Origin: Leishmania donovani
Lineage: Eukaryota > Euglenozoa > Kinetoplastea > Trypanosomatida > Trypanosomatidae
DNA length: 64,000 nt
Assembly (NCBI RefSeq): GCF_000227135.1
Contig: NC_018261.1
Location: 1,560,355-1,624,354, forward strand
Direction: 5' to 3'
Shown: in pieces, positions 40,601 to 48,914 of the stretch
How positions within the stretch are numbered: position 1 is the first letter of the stretch
Layout: every line of letters starts with the position of its first letter
Position numbers and translations under genes: made by a program
Notes under the pieces: generated by a model
Seen by the model: only the letters and a program-made list of their open reading frames with translations
The model's database searches: none
Told to the model about the DNA's origin: nothing

Positions 40601-42498
40601 CCGCTCTGCTGGAAAAGGCAGCGGCGCATTGCCGCCAGTGGCCGCACACCCGTCTGGCAGCGGCGATCGTGGTGGCTGTGGCGCAGGTAGAGGTGCTTCA
40701 GCGCGTCGAGAATCAGCTGGAGCAGTGCGACGACCTTGTCGGCGAGGAGCTACAGGCGCAAACGCACGCGCTACTCACGGCGGCGTGGAGTCGCGCGCGG
40801 CTCATCCCGGCACGCATCGAGAAGCCCGGCAGCCGCATGCGCAAAGGTGTGCCAGCAGGGAAGCAGCGCAAACTCAGCGAGCCTACCTCATCTGCGCCGG
40901 TGCGCCCGCTTACAGAGGAGGAGGCGGCGCTTCTGCAGCGCATCTCTCGCGGTATTCAGGTGGCGGTCCATCACGGGCACCTCGATGCCGCCGCTGACCT
41001 GAGCGACGCGCTTAGCCATCTTGCGGTTCTTTTGGAGCGGCCTCACATCGCCGCCGCTGCGGCGGAGCGAACGCAGGCGAACCAGCTGGTGGGGCTTCTC
41101 TGGCGTAGCTGCGTGCACGAGATGGCGGACGGTGCCGAGGGACGGTTGTGGCGGCAGATGCTGGCGGTGCAGCCGCTCTTCACGAACTGCACGTCGTACA
41201 TGCAGCTGGCCGGCCAGATCGTGACGGCGACGCCCATGCGGCGCGGCTTGCGCAGCTGCAGTCTGTTGTGCGTGCAGGCAGAGGAAGAGGTGGCAGCGGT
41301 CGCGTCGACGGCGCCTGGGAAAGGAGGTCACGCAACAGAGGTGTCGCCGTATGCCGTCGATAGCGCTGTGCTGTCGGTCGCCATGGGCAACTACCGGACT
41401 GGCTTCTGCATCGTCACGCTGCGCCACCCCGACGGCGCTGTGGAGGGACGCCGCAGACACGTGCCTCAGCAAACGTGGGCCACACTTGCCGCCACGCTGC
41501 AGAGAATCGAGACTCAAAAGCAGGAGCAGCTGGGCAGTGCCGACGATGTGGGTATCGACGCTGCTGAGGAGCGCGTAACGGCAGAGGACCTCTCGAGCAT
41601 GCTGGAGGAGCTGAACGCCGTGGCGTTGGGGCTGTTTGGGGAGTTTCAAGCATCCTTGCAGCAGTACTGTGAGAAGACGCCACTTTACCTGTGTCTCGCG
41701 CCGGAGCTGCAGCCCTTTCCATGGGAGCAAACGTGCGTTCTGAGTTGCTGCTCTGTCGTGCTGCGCGAGCTGGGCGCTGCGGCGGTGGTGTCAAGAACCG
41801 GCGAGCTTCAGCGGTCTGGCAAGCGCTCCTTGCAGCACCCGACGAAGCCGGCTGGGCCTAGCTTCACGAAAGGCTCCTCTGCGGGGCCTCTTGTGTGTCT
41901 CGTCGACCTGTTTGGTGATCATCGCGAGTCGGTCCCCGCCATCTGTGGCACAGACCAGAGCAAGTCCAAGGTGCCGCCGCAGTGTCTTCTGACGTGCAGC
42001 TCGGCCGGGGTGCCGCCAGATGCCACGTACCTGACGTGGATGCTTCGGAACACCGCCCCTGGCGCGCTCATCGTGAACATGTGCGGGAGTTTGACTGATG
42101 CTCTGCCGTGGTCCTACCTTGCCTCCCTCACTTTTACGCAACTGCACAGCGTCGTGCTCGCCGATGGCGCCTTCAACACGAGCTCGCAGTGGCGTGAGGA
42201 GCAGTTTCGCTTGTTGGCTTCGGCGACACGGATAGGCAAGGCCGGCAGCCCGCCGTCGCATCCACGATGGATGACGCAGACGCTCTTCCTCTTGCGAGGG
42301 GCCAAGTTTGTGGCCGCCAACGCACTTCCATGCAGCCCATGCGTAACGGACGCGCTGGCTCGCCGCTGCCTCTCCTCGGCCTCCTCTGGAAAAGCACTGG
42401 TGGAGCAGCTGCGAGGGAAGTCGAGGGACACCAAGATGCCGTTTGTGACGCTGTACGGCGTTCTTCTCGGCAGCGGGCCCTCTAAGGCAAAGGCGTAG
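34699..42498 (+). CDS. CFAP46-like central-pair protein (giant TPR protein)
   Basis: 2,599 aa. Best read as CFAP46 (TTC40), a giant helical-repeat protein of the C1d projection of the flagellar central pair. The N-terminus follows the family plan: LRVLCAEVAVELKQW, then RRAFCEVL, then LDAVLTGIRTLWLIASPLLS, where CFAP46 has a LCAExxLKMRQ helix and a YNASVLYWQMVRPFL helix. Most of the chain is TPR-like helices rich in Ala and Leu, interrupted by low-complexity loops. The C-terminal ~270 residues change to an alpha/beta segment. It includes YLCLAPELQPFPWEQ (from 2330) and ALIVNMCGSL (2458-2464 centre), the position of the CHAT/separase-like fold at the end of CFAP46, here without a recognisable catalytic His-Cys pair. 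Length is close to human CFAP46 (about 2,700). The first ATG was used; a TTG start would add 22 codons. Confidence 0.75.
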   Translation: MAGNTSHVKQLLSTARMYRRSDMLHDIVCEVRDAEMTTSRFSAELRVLCAEVAVELKQWSAAAELLKGLGAAQETRLLAVRRAFCEVLVSLHHVDENTSLTEDEKVQEYVAGAASALQALAEAVEVWPDSLDAVLTGIRTLWLIASPLLSAGHEADVCDAVAFLATLHQQLHIGGGYTLVQWLVRAALCLRAAERPNDALTRFSAALEAAALMGNQRLFVQVLRLAAGVILVKEKANVSSKTRSDLLPSYRNRPVHFAVLLTHLVLGGCLEMEACKEDLQSAYHTLSDVADVAQQPPETGASAPRGRKKQAAVKLPPAIRLVDTFAVTESDVIDEVKSDLLLCISLHGTLSPEQVEELEQKRSSSNHRVRSFAAFALVVRESHRHGLRGLGKCADASSISAAHRAELRTLAGELVDVLKNTNTIHDESERQHTLRTGASLLWNLVLPFLQTSTMGDAQAALAAVADVSQAFMPALRKLFLQVTTQQCHTAFEEDNRSVLHQLLPMLQRECQRGEVDGAAPACLFRLQWLQHQMAIREEPESSLTSQEDRCLFAIEQCRGIANPLKRVSVIKTAFRHLPSIVEENDAHTTVAEASELQMAAPAGGALCTRRSTVQLYRELLELCMQDLSASLYAVAMAVAEALRGLPCPLPGAGAADIEEVRAAASLHAATILARQLEEAEPHGAQKDVRSASVADHRTAAIEESENRLAALLIEAAQRGAEVESRRSGSGGWIAANACVAFLKWKKLSYERGEYRAHLAELLDLQKLYTALYEHDQVQDVELLSDLTTSSVLGLVAEYLETSNPPAGAGTSPLATQMGRDGFAAHVRRLRMCANCEPSNVQLRRAHAMCLEALQIIPGVKQKWFLAMLSPALARLVGDKPRFSPHPQEQLFILLGILAGPSAVSEKVALLINDARPLLRKDPCVRLCAWVAAVATQLGQEEVALECCEVADRLYASNRLGWGSLLEMPSPFSPGGGALAAPGKTTDSGSHKKASMEPALAQLDGQTTFSKPDAEDWEAYAELLYIKAQVGVQHLHGLVSVARNRAVQLLLTNCVNAAIAAVQGPAASKVEHITNAYTLYYTFLRTTRISLETATFVLPSLRMLLSKALLAQLPKRSWSDSFTEVVYQLSCVLVHVSLSSEQDDDARQLVAVLRHLRELLPPRYQKSLKDRELTEVCYRNPSIDDFLQRSKNMEAELQARGWMIVALASKDITGEAEAFALALAASQGGSLATAQCLFENAYAATLRRGDSTPLAQVTRHLQEALRTLEGLPAAAPLLQSLEETDRWHATLADASLTATFLRSQPQRHCPHNGDVAGEVAEAARGERQAAPLKASVKAHSTKITGVTFHHAFLGLRIVSLLFRTTPSHDVVEVGAASVKAAKYAPAPASRRDCAKVMLDYVSCLWHLSAKWLCEGAADEETVALKLPIDTSLYYNYAEPSAAAQRLRRCVPDEEFKLNTEGLWQCLLDLGDYLARTGDEPHSFMVYSWVRFSVALAFGGARGDSRCGLVQRLCNWKMCAAAASSGLSDDPYVAALNQLADTRSLVEEAVKRDVEGKCVSPSSEAAMVVSECEVRIHLGQTEQAATLAEDVLCRGLECASWNTAATRARALRVRARHEAICLRYGDALRTLQQAFQLIGAATPSSAPTVISVPLWTELCSDRLAVLMDSQATAEAVQWAGTVRQQLHQWRAAASPSAMQVDTTHTACLRADVEDALELWISRLVTTLTPQVPVGDALSHPTACSPPEHRRADTEELLRELLLVAEGPTTLHSCLYTTHAKWHVRDRVTPQWLAQHSAKVDDVRTRLLVLLAEMRVLDELSLRLQTARASCKVGVGSPGQGEVDAATATSMSFWQGALVYWTAIDRLEASELASYLLVAFRHLSMEDLQLPTSSAPAHCEREVLRFIRGAASSSCAATVERAPHAEEQAVMVGARWQRDGARETDELRQALQHYSVTDARAQYIMDVSAVPALLEKAAAHCRQWPHTRLAAAIVVAVAQVEVLQRVENQLEQCDDLVGEELQAQTHALLTAAWSRARLIPARIEKPGSRMRKGVPAGKQRKLSEPTSSAPVRPLTEEEAALLQRISRGIQVAVHHGHLDAAADLSDALSHLAVLLERPHIAAAAAERTQANQLVGLLWRSCVHEMADGAEGRLWRQMLAVQPLFTNCTSYMQLAGQIVTATPMRRGLRSCSLLCVQAEEEVAAVASTAPGKGGHATEVSPYAVDSAVLSVAMGNYRTGFCIVTLRHPDGAVEGRRRHVPQQTWATLAATLQRIETQKQEQLGSADDVGIDAAEERVTAEDLSSMLEELNAVALGLFGEFQASLQQYCEKTPLYLCLAPELQPFPWEQTCVLSCCSVVLRELGAAAVVSRTGELQRSGKRSLQHPTKPAGPSFTKGSSAGPLVCLVDLFGDHRESVPAICGTDQSKSKVPPQCLLTCSSAGVPPDATYLTWMLRNTAPGALIVNMCGSLTDALPWSYLASLTFTQLHSVVLADGAFNTSSQWREEQFRLLASATRIGKAGSPPSHPRWMTQTLFLLRGAKFVAANALPCSPCVTDALARRCLSSASSGKALVEQLRGKSRDTKMPFVTLYGVLLGSGPSKAKA

Positions 42499-43310
42499 GC
42501 GACGCGGAACAATGGGGCGCCGCTTGGAGAGGTTACGCACGGCGGTGCAAGGACGGCTCTTACCTCACCCCTTTTCCTTCCCCTCCTCCTCTCTCCTCTT
42601 TACCGTGTGTCTTTGTTGTGTGCTCGTATGTTCTGTGCATGTGAAAGCATGCGTGCGCTCGCATCGCTTGCCGCCACCACTCATGTAAACGAGCGGACGT
42701 GATTCTCGCACGATATGTTCTACGAGGGGGCGCACTGGCACCCACGCATCCCCTCCTCGTTTACTTCTCTTGGCTTTTTTTTTGTTTTCTTGCAGGGGGA
42801 TGGGCGTGTGTTAGGCGTCTCTCTCTTTTCTTTGGCCGCGCGCCCTTTGTGTTGCCGTTGCACGGCGGGTGAGTAGGAAGCGATGGTGCCGACCTGGAAT
42901 GGTGCAGCGAGATAGAAAACGTGGTAGAGGCAAAGGCGCGTCAAGGGGCTTCTGTAGCAGCTTAAGCTCTGCCCGACGACGGGTGTCTGGTGCCCCGTCG
43001 CTGAGGCCCAAAGGAGTATTGGTGGAGGTCATTGCATTCATCCCGTCCTTCTGCGCGCGCGCATGGCCATTGCGGCAGCGGACTGCACTGCAAGTTTCTA
43101 TGCTGTCGGGGAGAGAATGCAGGCGCCACCGCACCTCCCGATGTGCGCCCTGTGCGGTTTGTCTTTCGCCACCACCTTCACTTTTCATGTGCTCTCTCTC
43201 TCTCATTCTTTGCTTGCCACGTTGCTTCACACAGCAGCAGGAGACGGTCACGCTGCTGATTCGAAGCCGTCGGCCCGGCTACGCGCCCATTCACGTACAC
43301 GAGAGGCGGC
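42499..43310. other. spacer before pseudo-hydrolase gene
   Basis: An 812-base spacer. It holds a T9 run near 42776, TC stretches and the acceptor of the next gene. An open frame of ~240 codons (42869-43597) overlaps the next gene in another frame and is rejected. Confidence 0.55.
43157..43234 (+). promoter_or_regulatory. probable spliced-leader acceptor for pseudo-hydrolase gene
   Basis: A long tract with a TC repeat (ctctctctctctcattcttt) runs to cacacag with AG at 43233-43234, 77 bases before the ATG. Confidence 0.6.
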
Positions 43311-44249
43311 ATGAGCAGGTTTCTCAGCACTGTTTTCGGCAAGTCGGTGGCAGCACGGACATCAGCAAAGATAGCCGAGCCCCCTGCCGCTCTTTCATAT
43401 GCGCTCGCCTCGTTTCGCTGGCACATGGACACGCGCCCACCGGCAAAGTTTATTGCCGTTCACGATTACCTCGGCAGCTGCGCATCGTTGCAGCAGTTGC
43501 TAAACGAGTCCATCGCAGATCTCCCGCTGTCGCGGCTAACGCCGACAGAGCCGCTAGAGGTGTACTGCGCCGACCTCCGCGGTCACAACTTCTCTGAGGC
43601 GGCCCCGATGACATCCGATTCCGCCTATCTGCTCGCCTGCGCTGCGGACATCATTAAGATGCAGGAAGACATTCTCCGCTCTGAAGCAGGGCTGCTAGGT
43701 CTTGGTTTTGGTTCTCTCGTTGCCTCCTGTGCCGCCCTGCATGCGCCCGACGCCTTCTCCTCCCTCACCCTCTTCGTGAGGGAGATAGCGCAGCTGCAGC
43801 GGTGCCTGCCTTCCTCTTACCCGGTCGGTGAGCTTCTGCGACGCGCGCCAGCCAACGCCACAGCGCTGGCAGAGCTAAATAGCTACCTGCGGGATCGAAT
43901 ACCCGATCCGGCAGAACGGGCTGCCCTTCTCGCCGCCGTGGAGGTGCGACGTGGCCTGGCCCGGTTCCGATTCAGTAATGATCTACTTCAGTACACCGAG
44001 CCGTTTGTGCTTAATTCACCGGCGGGCAGCACGTTCACGAAGCCCACGGTCGTGTACCTGTGCGGCAAAGATGGCGCCATCTCTCCGGAAGAGGAGGCCC
44101 GAGTGCGCGAACGCTTCCCTGCGGTGAAGTTTGTCAAGCTCGACACGCAGGGGGAGACGCTGACGTCTCCCGAAGTGCGTCTTGTTCCGCTGTTTCTTCA
44201 GTCTTGCGGCATGCTTGGCGAGATCAACGAGGCGAACATGGAGCGATGA
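43311..44249 (+). CDS. alpha/beta-hydrolase-fold protein, probably inactive
   Basis: 312 aa. It has the layout of a short alpha/beta hydrolase of the ABHD11/BphD kind: an early strand FIAVHDYLGSCASLQQLL, then EVYCADLRGHNFSEAAPMTS (typical DLRGHGxS), then the elbow LLGLGFGSLVASCAALHAPD, a helical cap, and a late strand TVVYLCGKDGAISPEEEA. Key residues are missing. The elbow reads G130-L-G132-F-G134, so the nucleophile Ser/Cys/Asp is Gly. Where the catalytic His of a GH motif is expected, the protein has G281-E282. The acid-position D254 in GKDGAI remains. The N-terminus (MSRFLSTVFGKSVAARTSAK) is a good mitochondrial presequence. It is therefore probably a mitochondrial pseudo-enzyme with a binding or scaffold role. 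The frame is intact, so it is not a pseudogene. Confidence 0.78.
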   Translation: MSRFLSTVFGKSVAARTSAKIAEPPAALSYALASFRWHMDTRPPAKFIAVHDYLGSCASLQQLLNESIADLPLSRLTPTEPLEVYCADLRGHNFSEAAPMTSDSAYLLACAADIIKMQEDILRSEAGLLGLGFGSLVASCAALHAPDAFSSLTLFVREIAQLQRCLPSSYPVGELLRRAPANATALAELNSYLRDRIPDPAERAALLAAVEVRRGLARFRFSNDLLQYTEPFVLNSPAGSTFTKPTVVYLCGKDGAISPEEEARVRERFPAVKFVKLDTQGETLTSPEVRLVPLFLQSCGMLGEINEANMER

Positions 44250-45233
44250 AGTGCCGTGTGCAGTGATGCAGGAGAGATGGTGCACTCGTATGCACGCGCG
44301 CGCGAGAGAAAGAGAATCTGTGCAACGCGTAACTTTCGGCCAGCATGCAAAATCGTGAATGCGTATGCCGTTTGAGTATTCGTTCTTGGGTGGTGGCGCA
44401 AGCCGGAGGCATATACAGGGAGAGAGAAACAGAGAGCCTACGAGGTTGTATGTGTGTCTGAAGGGGCGGGTAAGTGCTGGAGCTGGACTCCGGCTAGGGT
44501 GGGCGTGGTGATGACCCTGTGCGACTCTTGTGTCACTCTGCCGTCGCCGTGTACTTTCAGTGGCGTATGTGTTGCTAAAGTAACGTACAACAACCGAACG
44601 AAAACAATACAAAACGACGCGGACACACGAGCAAGTGATGGTTTCCCCCATGATAGGTTCAGCAGCAACAGCGGCCTGTTGTCGTCTTTTGTCTCTCCCG
44701 CGTCATTGGCTTTGATGCTTTCGCCGAACCGCCAGCGGGTCGTCCTCGCCCTCCACGCCATTCTCCACTACCGCCTTTTCATCCGCCGACTTTGTACGCG
44801 CTTTTCTTGTCGTTTTGTCCTACACGCACACGCGAGAGTGCTTGCACCACGTAGTAGACGTTTCTTCTCTGACGTACACTCGCGCACACAAGCACGCTCA
44901 GAAAACGGCGCCCAGAAAACGGAGGAAAAGCGAAAAGTTGGCAAGTGCACGTGGTACACACGCACACAGCCAGCAAAGGAAGCAGGTGATTGCCAATACG
45001 TCTGCCTCTCTCGTCAAGGTTGTGGCGGTGTGGCGGTTCCGCAGCCCTTCCTCTGCACGCGTGGCGGGTCTGTTAGGCAAACGCGAGGACGAAGACGCAA
45101 GTGAGACACCCTCGCACGGGAAAGTAAAACAGACGGTGCAGCGTTCATCTCGATTTGCGTCGTGCTTGAGCTCTTCTCTAAAGCAGTCCACCCCCACGCG
45201 TTCCTGTCTCTCTCAGCCCACGCCCCAGCAGAA
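44250..45233. other. spacer before EMC1 gene
   Basis: A 984-base spacer with a GC/GA repeat patch (about 44295-44315) and several pyrimidine stretches. The frame upstream of 45234 starts with GTG only. No other gene seen. Confidence 0.55.
45187..45216 (+). promoter_or_regulatory. candidate spliced-leader acceptor for EMC1 gene
   Basis: A pyrimidine stretch ends in gtctctctcag with AG at 45215-45216, only 18 bases before the ATG. A more distal acceptor is possible. Confidence 0.45.
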
Positions 45234-47681
45234 ATGCTTCGCGCTATACCGCTTGTCTGCGTAGCGGCGGTGCTGCTGACATGCCTGCCAGTGGCCGCTA
45301 TCCACGAGGATGAGCAAGGTCTGCGTGACTGGATAATGCATCTCGTCGGGAACGTGCAGGATAGTGCCGCGCAGGTGGCGACAAATCCACAACTGCTCTA
45401 CGTCGCTTCCGAGGACGGCGCCGTGGCTGCGATCGCCGTCGGCGCCTATGGTGGCTTGAACCTGACGTGGCGTCAGATATCCTCTGCGACGCCTTTGTGC
45501 GTCGCTGCTGGCCCGCAGGCGGTGCTGACAGTGAACAATGCCGGTGTGGCTACCTTGATGAGCCCTACAACGGGATCCATCGAGGTGACGTACGCACTTC
45601 AGACAGTAACCACGACTCTACAGGCGGCCGCGTGCTCGGTGGTCAGCGGGAAGGCTGTCGTGGTCACCTACGACGGCGCCACGCTGAAGCGCTTCGAGTT
45701 TTCGACGGCCTCGGAAGAGCAATCCATCCCGGTCGCCGCGTATGCAAGCGCGTCTGGTGAGGTGTCCAAGATGTACGTCGCCGGCTCCGTGCTTCTCGTG
45801 AACCACGGAAGCGACTCTGCCGACGTTCTCCGCCTTGACAACCTCGCCAAAGAGCGCAGCGTGGCCGGCATGGCCACGAGCATCGCCGCTGACGGTCACT
45901 TCACCACCCGCGACGCGGCCACCGTCCGCTCTTTTCCTACTAACGGCGCCGCAAGTGAGGTGGCGTGCTCTGACTGTGGCATCGCCGTCGTGAGGAACGC
46001 GCACACCGGCGAGCCCACTGGCGTCGTCCGTGTGGAGACGCAGGTGGACATGCTGCGCATCACGTACCCGAACTCGGTCGTGACGATTCCTAACATCTGC
46101 AGCAGCATCACCGCCTACCCTCTCCTGGCATTCGAGAAGGACGACGGCGACGTTATCGTGCTGATCAAGACCGGCGCGCACAACCTTCTTCTCGTGAGCG
46201 CGGCGGAGGGCCTCGTGTGGCGCCGCTTTGAGGCGCTCGCGAACGTGGCTGCCGCCGCGATTGTGGAGCCGATGGAGGCGCTGGACCACTTCCATTTCAA
46301 CAAGAACATCTTGCTGGTCTCCCGCTTCGGCACGCTCTACTCGATTCCCATCGCGGGCATGGGTGCGCAGGTGGACTACATCAAGGACTTTTCGCAGGAG
46401 CTGGCGGCGGCCATGAAGGCCCCATCGATGGCCAAGGTGCAGGTGAGGGAGCTGGCCGTGCGAGACGACGGCCGCACCGCCGTGGTGCACGCGGAGTCCG
46501 GCGCGACGAGTGGCCACATCTTGATCGACCTGGCGGAGCGCATGGTCACTAGTGTGACGACCTGCGAGAACGCCGTTCTTTCAACCCCCGAGCTGGAGGT
46601 GGCGGCTGACCTCTCTGTCAGGGGCTCGCTTTCGCACGGTGTCTTCTACACATATGCCAGCCACGCCGAGTCCGGCACAATCGAGGGATACAGCGTCAGC
46701 GCGGCGGCGGGTGCGCGCCCTACGTGGGTGGTGCAGATGCCCTCGGCCATTGTGGCGCACGCCGCCGGCAGTGAGCCGCGCCGGACAGATGTTGTGAACA
46801 ACTTGCGCGTGTACCCGAACATCTCGGGCAGGGAGATGGTTGAGGAGGTGCGCCGCACCTACCCAATGCGCAACGTCATCGCCGTGGCGCATTATGAGCC
46901 GTCCGAGGAGGAGCTGCCGTCGCTGGTGATCACCGCGATCGATGTGGTGACGGGCAGCATCTTGGCGACGACACGTCATGCGAACGTGGAGGGGGACGTG
47001 AAGATGGTTATTGTGGAGCACGCCATTGTCTACTACTATCTCGACGCCAAGAAAATGCGCTACTGCTTCGGCGTGTGGGAGCTGTTTGAGGATGAGAACA
47101 GCCCGGTGGTGTCCAAGACAGCCGGCGCCACGATTCCGCAGATTATCGCCTCCTTCTTCGTCAACACGAAGCGCGAGTTCAGCTCCCGTGCAACGCGCCC
47201 GCCGATCGTGGTGGTGTCGACTCTCGGCTCCTTTGGCGGCCCGCTCGCTGATATGGGCGTCACCACCTCCTACAACGCCATCGCCCGAAAAAGCCTTGTG
47301 CTGGCGTACGCGACGGGCCGTGTGGTGGTGGTGGAGCTGCGACACCTACTCGCCGGTAACCAGATGCCCCTGCCAGGTGCGAAGGACCGCCAAATGTCGC
47401 ACCTTCTGCTCCCCAGCTTCTTGTTCGCGTCGCACAAGTACCGCGTTGCCTTTCCGCGCAAGATCACGACGGAACCGACGCTGCTGGAGAGCTCTTGTCA
47501 CGTGGTGGTGTCGGGCCTCGACCTCTTTTACGTGCGCTCGTCGTCCGGCAAGCCGTTCGATCTGCTCAATAGTGACTTCAACAAGCCGCTGCTTATCACA
47601 CTCGTGTGCGGCTTTGCTGCGCTGTCCGTGATGGCGCGCTACTTTGTTAATCGCAAGGCCCTCAATTCGGCGTGGCAGTAG
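45234..47681 (+). CDS. EMC1: ER membrane protein complex subunit 1 (EMC1)
   Basis: 815 aa. Largest subunit of the ER membrane protein complex, which inserts transmembrane segments of client proteins. An N-terminal signal peptide is clear (MLRAIPLVCVAAVLLTCLPV, cleavage near AAIHEDEQ). The lumenal part is beta-propeller-like sequence (about 50-640). The C-terminal EMC1 domain contains YNAIARKSLVLAYATGRVVV, then SSCHVVVSGLDLFY, then the signature end GKPFDLLNSDFNKPLLITLV. Human EMC1 has LVVAYGLDIY and KQFDVLKDDFDYVLISSVLF at the same place. One transmembrane helix (about 780-800) and a short cytosolic tail ending in ALNSAWQ follow; human EMC1 ends in LLNRAWR. Somewhat shorter than human EMC1 (993 aa), mainly in the propeller. 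The ATG gives an intact signal peptide. Confidence 0.88.
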   Translation: MLRAIPLVCVAAVLLTCLPVAAIHEDEQGLRDWIMHLVGNVQDSAAQVATNPQLLYVASEDGAVAAIAVGAYGGLNLTWRQISSATPLCVAAGPQAVLTVNNAGVATLMSPTTGSIEVTYALQTVTTTLQAAACSVVSGKAVVVTYDGATLKRFEFSTASEEQSIPVAAYASASGEVSKMYVAGSVLLVNHGSDSADVLRLDNLAKERSVAGMATSIAADGHFTTRDAATVRSFPTNGAASEVACSDCGIAVVRNAHTGEPTGVVRVETQVDMLRITYPNSVVTIPNICSSITAYPLLAFEKDDGDVIVLIKTGAHNLLLVSAAEGLVWRRFEALANVAAAAIVEPMEALDHFHFNKNILLVSRFGTLYSIPIAGMGAQVDYIKDFSQELAAAMKAPSMAKVQVRELAVRDDGRTAVVHAESGATSGHILIDLAERMVTSVTTCENAVLSTPELEVAADLSVRGSLSHGVFYTYASHAESGTIEGYSVSAAAGARPTWVVQMPSAIVAHAAGSEPRRTDVVNNLRVYPNISGREMVEEVRRTYPMRNVIAVAHYEPSEEELPSLVITAIDVVTGSILATTRHANVEGDVKMVIVEHAIVYYYLDAKKMRYCFGVWELFEDENSPVVSKTAGATIPQIIASFFVNTKREFSSRATRPPIVVVSTLGSFGGPLADMGVTTSYNAIARKSLVLAYATGRVVVVELRHLLAGNQMPLPGAKDRQMSHLLLPSFLFASHKYRVAFPRKITTEPTLLESSCHVVVSGLDLFYVRSSSGKPFDLLNSDFNKPLLITLVCGFAALSVMARYFVNRKALNSAWQ

Positions 47682-48075
47682 GCGCGTTTTCGATTCGCGC
47701 GCGGCTAAGCACGGAAGTGGTGTTGCGGCGCGAACAAGGCACAGAGAGTTGTTGTTTCGTTTTTGTTGTCGTTGTTGTTCTGTTTTTCTGAGCTGTAGCG
47801 TGTGCAACGTTCGTGCTCGTGCCGCAGTTGTCCACGCCCGGGCCCCTCTGTCTGTCTCGGATGGTGTCTCGATGTGCCCTTTGTTTGTTCGCTTATTTTT
47901 GCTTTAAACTCCTTCTGAATGGCGGCTGCAACCGCCCCTCCACCCCCCCCCGCTTACACACACACGCGCGCCGAAAACGTTTGACCAAAGAAAATGGAGT
48001 AGATGATGCGCGGCTGCTGCTCTTGTCAGCTCACCTTCCCGCGCTTCCTCTTGCAGTCTCTACCGAGGGTGTGGT

Positions 48076-48107
48076 TGTGTGTGTGTGTGTGTGTATGTGT
48101 GTGTGTG
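48076..48107 (+). repeat. (TG)n microsatellite
   Basis: About fifteen TG units with one TA interruption, between two genes. Confidence 0.8.
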
Positions 48108-48698
48108 GGGGTGTGTATATCTGTGTATGCCATTATGGGAGGTGGCGTTTGAGATGGTAGTGTGCATACTTCTCTCCGACGACAACGGGTGTTTGCATGT
48201 ACGTGTATATATGTAGGTGCTCGTGTGCGTGAGTCTGTGTGTGAGTCGGAGTGCAGTGGCGATCTTTTTTTTTTAACACGTCGGGTTTTGTCTGTGTGTA
48301 GGTTAAGCGCTCTGATATTGCTGTGTGCGGACGTGTGTGAAAGGCAGCAACGATATGACAACCACATGTTGAGGGCGCATGGGGCGCCGCATACCGGCGT
48401 ATGGCCAGCGGGCAGTCAAAACGCCACCGCGGATACCACCACGAGCCCTGTCGACTTGCAGGACGAAAAGGATGCGCCTCCTTGTCCACCGCGCTGTGCC
48501 GCTGCATTACTGAGGACCCTAGATGGCTCGCTCACGCCGTTCTCCTGCCTTTGCTGTGTCACCAGCCTGGCCTATTTCCAGCCCCTGTCCTCCTTGAGCG
48601 GCAGACTCCGCTCCGCCGTACTTGGCCGCAGGCCAGTCGCCTGTGTCATCACCACCACGACCACCGTTCCTCCTCCTGCACACCTTTTCGGCTAACTC

Positions 48699-48771
48699 GT
48701 TTGCTCGCTCTCCTTTTCCCCGGCTTGCGTTGTCACCTCTTCTTCTCTATCCTGCCACACGGGCCGCTCAG
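48699..48771 (+). promoter_or_regulatory. probable spliced-leader acceptor for the 48915 gene
   Basis: A long pyrimidine-rich tract with tcacctcttcttctctatcc is followed by ccgctcag with AG at 48770-48771, 143 bases before the ATG. Confidence 0.5.
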
Positions 48772-48914
48772 CTCGCCTTGCGTGCCCGCGCATGACATGT
48801 GAAATTCCGTCAGCGATCGAATTGTCACGGACAGGCAAGGTCTGCGACGAGCGCGCAAACGTCCGCGTTCCGCGCTCATTCCAAGAAAGGGGTAGCTGAC
48901 AGTAATCGCAGGCA

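Larger units (their letters stand above)
47682..48914. other. spacer with TG repeat before the 48915 gene
   Basis: A 1.23 kb spacer with a TG repeat (48076-48107), T-runs near 48265 and a long C/T region before the next gene. No further gene recognised. Confidence 0.55.

Noticed and set aside
42869..43597. 242-codon open frame overlapping the start of the pseudo-hydrolase gene
   Set aside because: It runs through the polypyrimidine acceptor tract and overlaps a better-supported gene in another frame.
48076..48107. TG repeat as a telomere-like or origin element
   Set aside because: Trypanosomatid telomere repeats are TTAGGG-type; this is a plain dinucleotide microsatellite within an array of genes.
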